Part shown: piece by piece, positions 6,401-7,761 of the stretch
Position numbering within the stretch: the first letter of the stretch is position 1
Layout: every line of letters starts with the position of its first letter
Origin: Pseudomonadota bacterium
GTDB taxonomy: Bacteria > Pseudomonadota > Alphaproteobacteria > Rhizobiales > Xanthobacteraceae
Length of the DNA: 7,761 nucleotides
Assembly (NCBI GenBank): GCA_023432845.1
Contig: JAEZEY010000154.1
Coordinates: forward strand, 1 to 7,761
Direction of reading: 5' to 3'
The notes under the pieces: generated by a model
The model's input: only the letters and a program-made list of their open reading frames with translations
What the model was told of the DNA's origin: nothing
Databases searched by the model: none
Made by a program: the position numbers and the translations under genes

Positions 6401-7711
6401 ATGCGCGTTGCGATGATCGGCTCCGGCTATGTGGGGCTCGTGTCGGGGGCCTGCTTCGCCGACTTCGGCCACGAAGTAACCTGCGTCGACAAGGACAAGT
6501 CCAAGATCGATGCTCTGAACGCCGGGCAAGTGCCGATCTACGAGCCGGGCCTGACCGAGCTGGTCGCCGCCAATGTGAAGGCAGGGCGACTCAAGTTCAC
6601 GATGGACCTTGCCGCGGTGGTGAAAGAGGCCGACGCGGTGTTCATTGCCGTCGGCACCCCGTCGCGCCGGGGCGACGGCCACGCCGATTTGAGTTTCGTT
6701 TACGATGCCGCAAAAGAGATCGCCGCGGCGGTCGACGGCTTCACCGTGGTCGTCACCAAGTCCACCGTGCCGGTTGGCACCGGCGACGAGGTCGAGCGCA
6801 TCATCCGTGAGGCCCGCCCGGCGGCCGATGTGGCGGTGGTATCGAATCCCGAATTCCTGCGCGAGGGCGCGGCGATCCAGGACTTCAAACATCCCGATCG
6901 CATCGTTGTCGGAACGGACGACGAGCGCGCGCGGGTGGTGATGACCGAACTCTATCGCCCGCTCTATCTCAATCGCTCGCCGGTGATGTTCACCGGGCGG
7001 CGCACCGCCGAGCTGATCAAGTATGCGGCCAACGCATTTCTGGCCACCAAGATCACCTTCATCAACGAGATCGCGGATCTCGCCGAGAAAGCCGGCGCCG
7101 ACGTGCAGGAGATCGCGCGCGGCATCGGTCTCGACAATCGCATCGGCGCCAAGTTCCTCCATGCCGGTCCGGGCTATGGCGGCTCGTGCTTTCCGAAAGA
7201 CACTTTGGCGCTCTTGAAGACCGGGCAGGATCACGACACGCCGCTGCGCATCGTCGAGGCGGTGGTGGCGGTCAACGACAACCGCAAGCGCGCGATGGCG
7301 CGCAAGGTCTCGCACGCCCTGGGCGGCGACATCCGCGGCAAGACCATCGCCGTGCTGGGTCTGACCTTCAAACCGAACACCGACGACATGCGCGAGGCGC
7401 CGTCGATCCCGCTCATCGCCGCGCTGCAGGACATGGGCGCGAAGGTGCGCGCCTACGATCCGGTCGGCATGGAGCAATCGCGCGAATTCCTCAAGAACGT
7501 AACCTTCTGCAACGACGCCTACGATTGCGCGCAAGGCGCCTCGGCGCTGGTCATCGTCACCGAGTGGGAGCAGTTCCGCGCGCTCGACTTCGCGCGGCTC
7601 AAGGACGTGATGGCCAGGCCCGTCCTGGTCGACCTGCGCAACATCTATCGGCCCGACGAACTCGCCCGCCATGGCTTTGCCTATGAGGGCGTCGGGCGGG
7701 GGAAGAAGTGA
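6401..7711 (+). CDS. ugd: UDP-glucose 6-dehydrogenase
   Basis: This 436-residue cytoplasmic enzyme of the UDP-glucose/GDP-mannose dehydrogenase family oxidises UDP-glucose to UDP-glucuronate using two NAD+. The product supplies glucuronate, or galacturonate and related sugars, for exopolysaccharide, capsule or lipopolysaccharide. The N-terminal Rossmann domain has GSGYVG (residues 7-12) and Asp30 at the end of the second strand for the NAD ribose. SNPEFLREG is at 148-156 with the conserved Glu151. The central helix holds Lys207 (LIKYAANAF), and GGSCFPKD contains the catalytic Cys263 and Asp267. The C-terminal UDP-binding domain carries GLTFKPNTDDMRE with Lys324 and Arg331. All expected catalytic residues are present and the length is normal. 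The start at 6401 is fixed by the fold, since MRVAMIG is the first beta strand. A GDP-mannose dehydrogenase (AlgD type) is less likely given the overall match to the UGD form. It is divergent from the acyltransferase gene. Confidence 0.95.
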   Translation: MRVAMIGSGYVGLVSGACFADFGHEVTCVDKDKSKIDALNAGQVPIYEPGLTELVAANVKAGRLKFTMDLAAVVKEADAVFIAVGTPSRRGDGHADLSFVYDAAKEIAAAVDGFTVVVTKSTVPVGTGDEVERIIREARPAADVAVVSNPEFLREGAAIQDFKHPDRIVVGTDDERARVVMTELYRPLYLNRSPVMFTGRRTAELIKYAANAFLATKITFINEIADLAEKAGADVQEIARGIGLDNRIGAKFLHAGPGYGGSCFPKDTLALLKTGQDHDTPLRIVEAVVAVNDNRKRAMARKVSHALGGDIRGKTIAVLGLTFKPNTDDMREAPSIPLIAALQDMGAKVRAYDPVGMEQSREFLKNVTFCNDAYDCAQGASALVIVTEWEQFRALDFARLKDVMARPVLVDLRNIYRPDELARHGFAYEGVGRGKK

Positions 7712-7730
7712 TCGCGGGCATCACCCGATC
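7710..7730 (+). terminator. Small hairpin directly after the dehydrogenase gene
   Basis: Seven base pairs can form between 7710-7717 (one bulged C at 7715) and 7724-7730, with a six-base loop. The stem begins inside the TGA stop codon. There is no T-tract, so it is not a classical intrinsic terminator, but together with the next hairpin (7744-7761) it may mark the 3' end of the transcript. Confidence 0.3.
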
Positions 7731-7761
7731 CACAAGCCGTCATCCCCCGCGAAAGCGGGGG
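7728..7761 (+). repeat. GTCAT-type palindromic repeat, cut by the window edge
   Basis: ATCCACAAGCC (7728-7738) is followed by GTCAT (7739-7743) and a perfect 7-bp hairpin, CCCCCGC (7744-7750) with GCGGGGG (7755-7761), closed by a GAAA tetraloop. Both the 11-mer and the GTCAT-hairpin layout match the element at 5055-5163. The repeat probably continues beyond the right edge. Confidence 0.68.

Noticed and set aside
6335..7672. A 445-codon open frame on the minus strand opposite the dehydrogenase gene
   Set aside because: It is the antisense shadow of ugd in GC-rich DNA. Its product is full of Arg, Asp, Gly and His with no recognisable domain, while the plus-strand frame has every UDP-glucose dehydrogenase motif.
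1..7761. A new defence, mobile or biosynthetic gene system
   Set aside because: All five genes belong to well-known families with normal lengths, and base composition is even across the window. No integrase, transposase, tRNA junction or cluster of unknown genes is present.

Overview
This window looks like chromosomal DNA of a high-GC alphaproteobacterium, most likely in the Hyphomicrobiales near Bradyrhizobium, Rhodopseudomonas or Pseudolabrys. The evidence is the GC-rich codon use, an alphaproteobacterial-style PolA with a Lys/Ala-rich N-terminal tail, and two kinds of intergenic palindromic repeat that I recall as common in those genomes. The genus is inferred, not shown.

Layout, left to right. 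A patatin-like phospholipase enters from the left edge without its start codon (1-1275, +). It converges on a LysE/RhtB-type exporter gene (1336-1965, -), and a palindromic repeat (1281-1335) fills the gap. The exporter start codon overlaps the stop codon of polA (1965-5012, -) by one base, so the two are probably translationally coupled. Upstream of polA, a composite palindromic repeat (5055-5163) fills almost all the space up to the stop codon of a membrane acyltransferase-3 family gene (5163-6239, -). A 161-bp divergent intergenic region (6240-6400) separates the acyltransferase from a UDP-glucose 6-dehydrogenase gene (6401-7711, +). After that gene come a small hairpin and another copy of the GTCAT-type repeat, which runs off the right edge.

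How the genes relate. The dehydrogenase makes UDP-glucuronate for surface polysaccharides, and the divergent acyltransferase could O-acylate a sugar or glycan, so these two plausibly serve the cell envelope. polA and the exporter form a small unit with no obvious functional link. The phospholipase is independent.

No CRISPR array, tRNA, rRNA, insertion sequence, toxin-antitoxin pair or defence cassette is visible, and I see no convincing new multi-gene system. The most notable point is in PolA. The position matching the first catalytic Asp of the 3'-5' proofreading site is Lys427, while the other metal-binding positions and all polymerase and 5'-nuclease motifs appear intact. The arrangement of repeats against stop codons and next to the likely polA promoter is the second point of interest.
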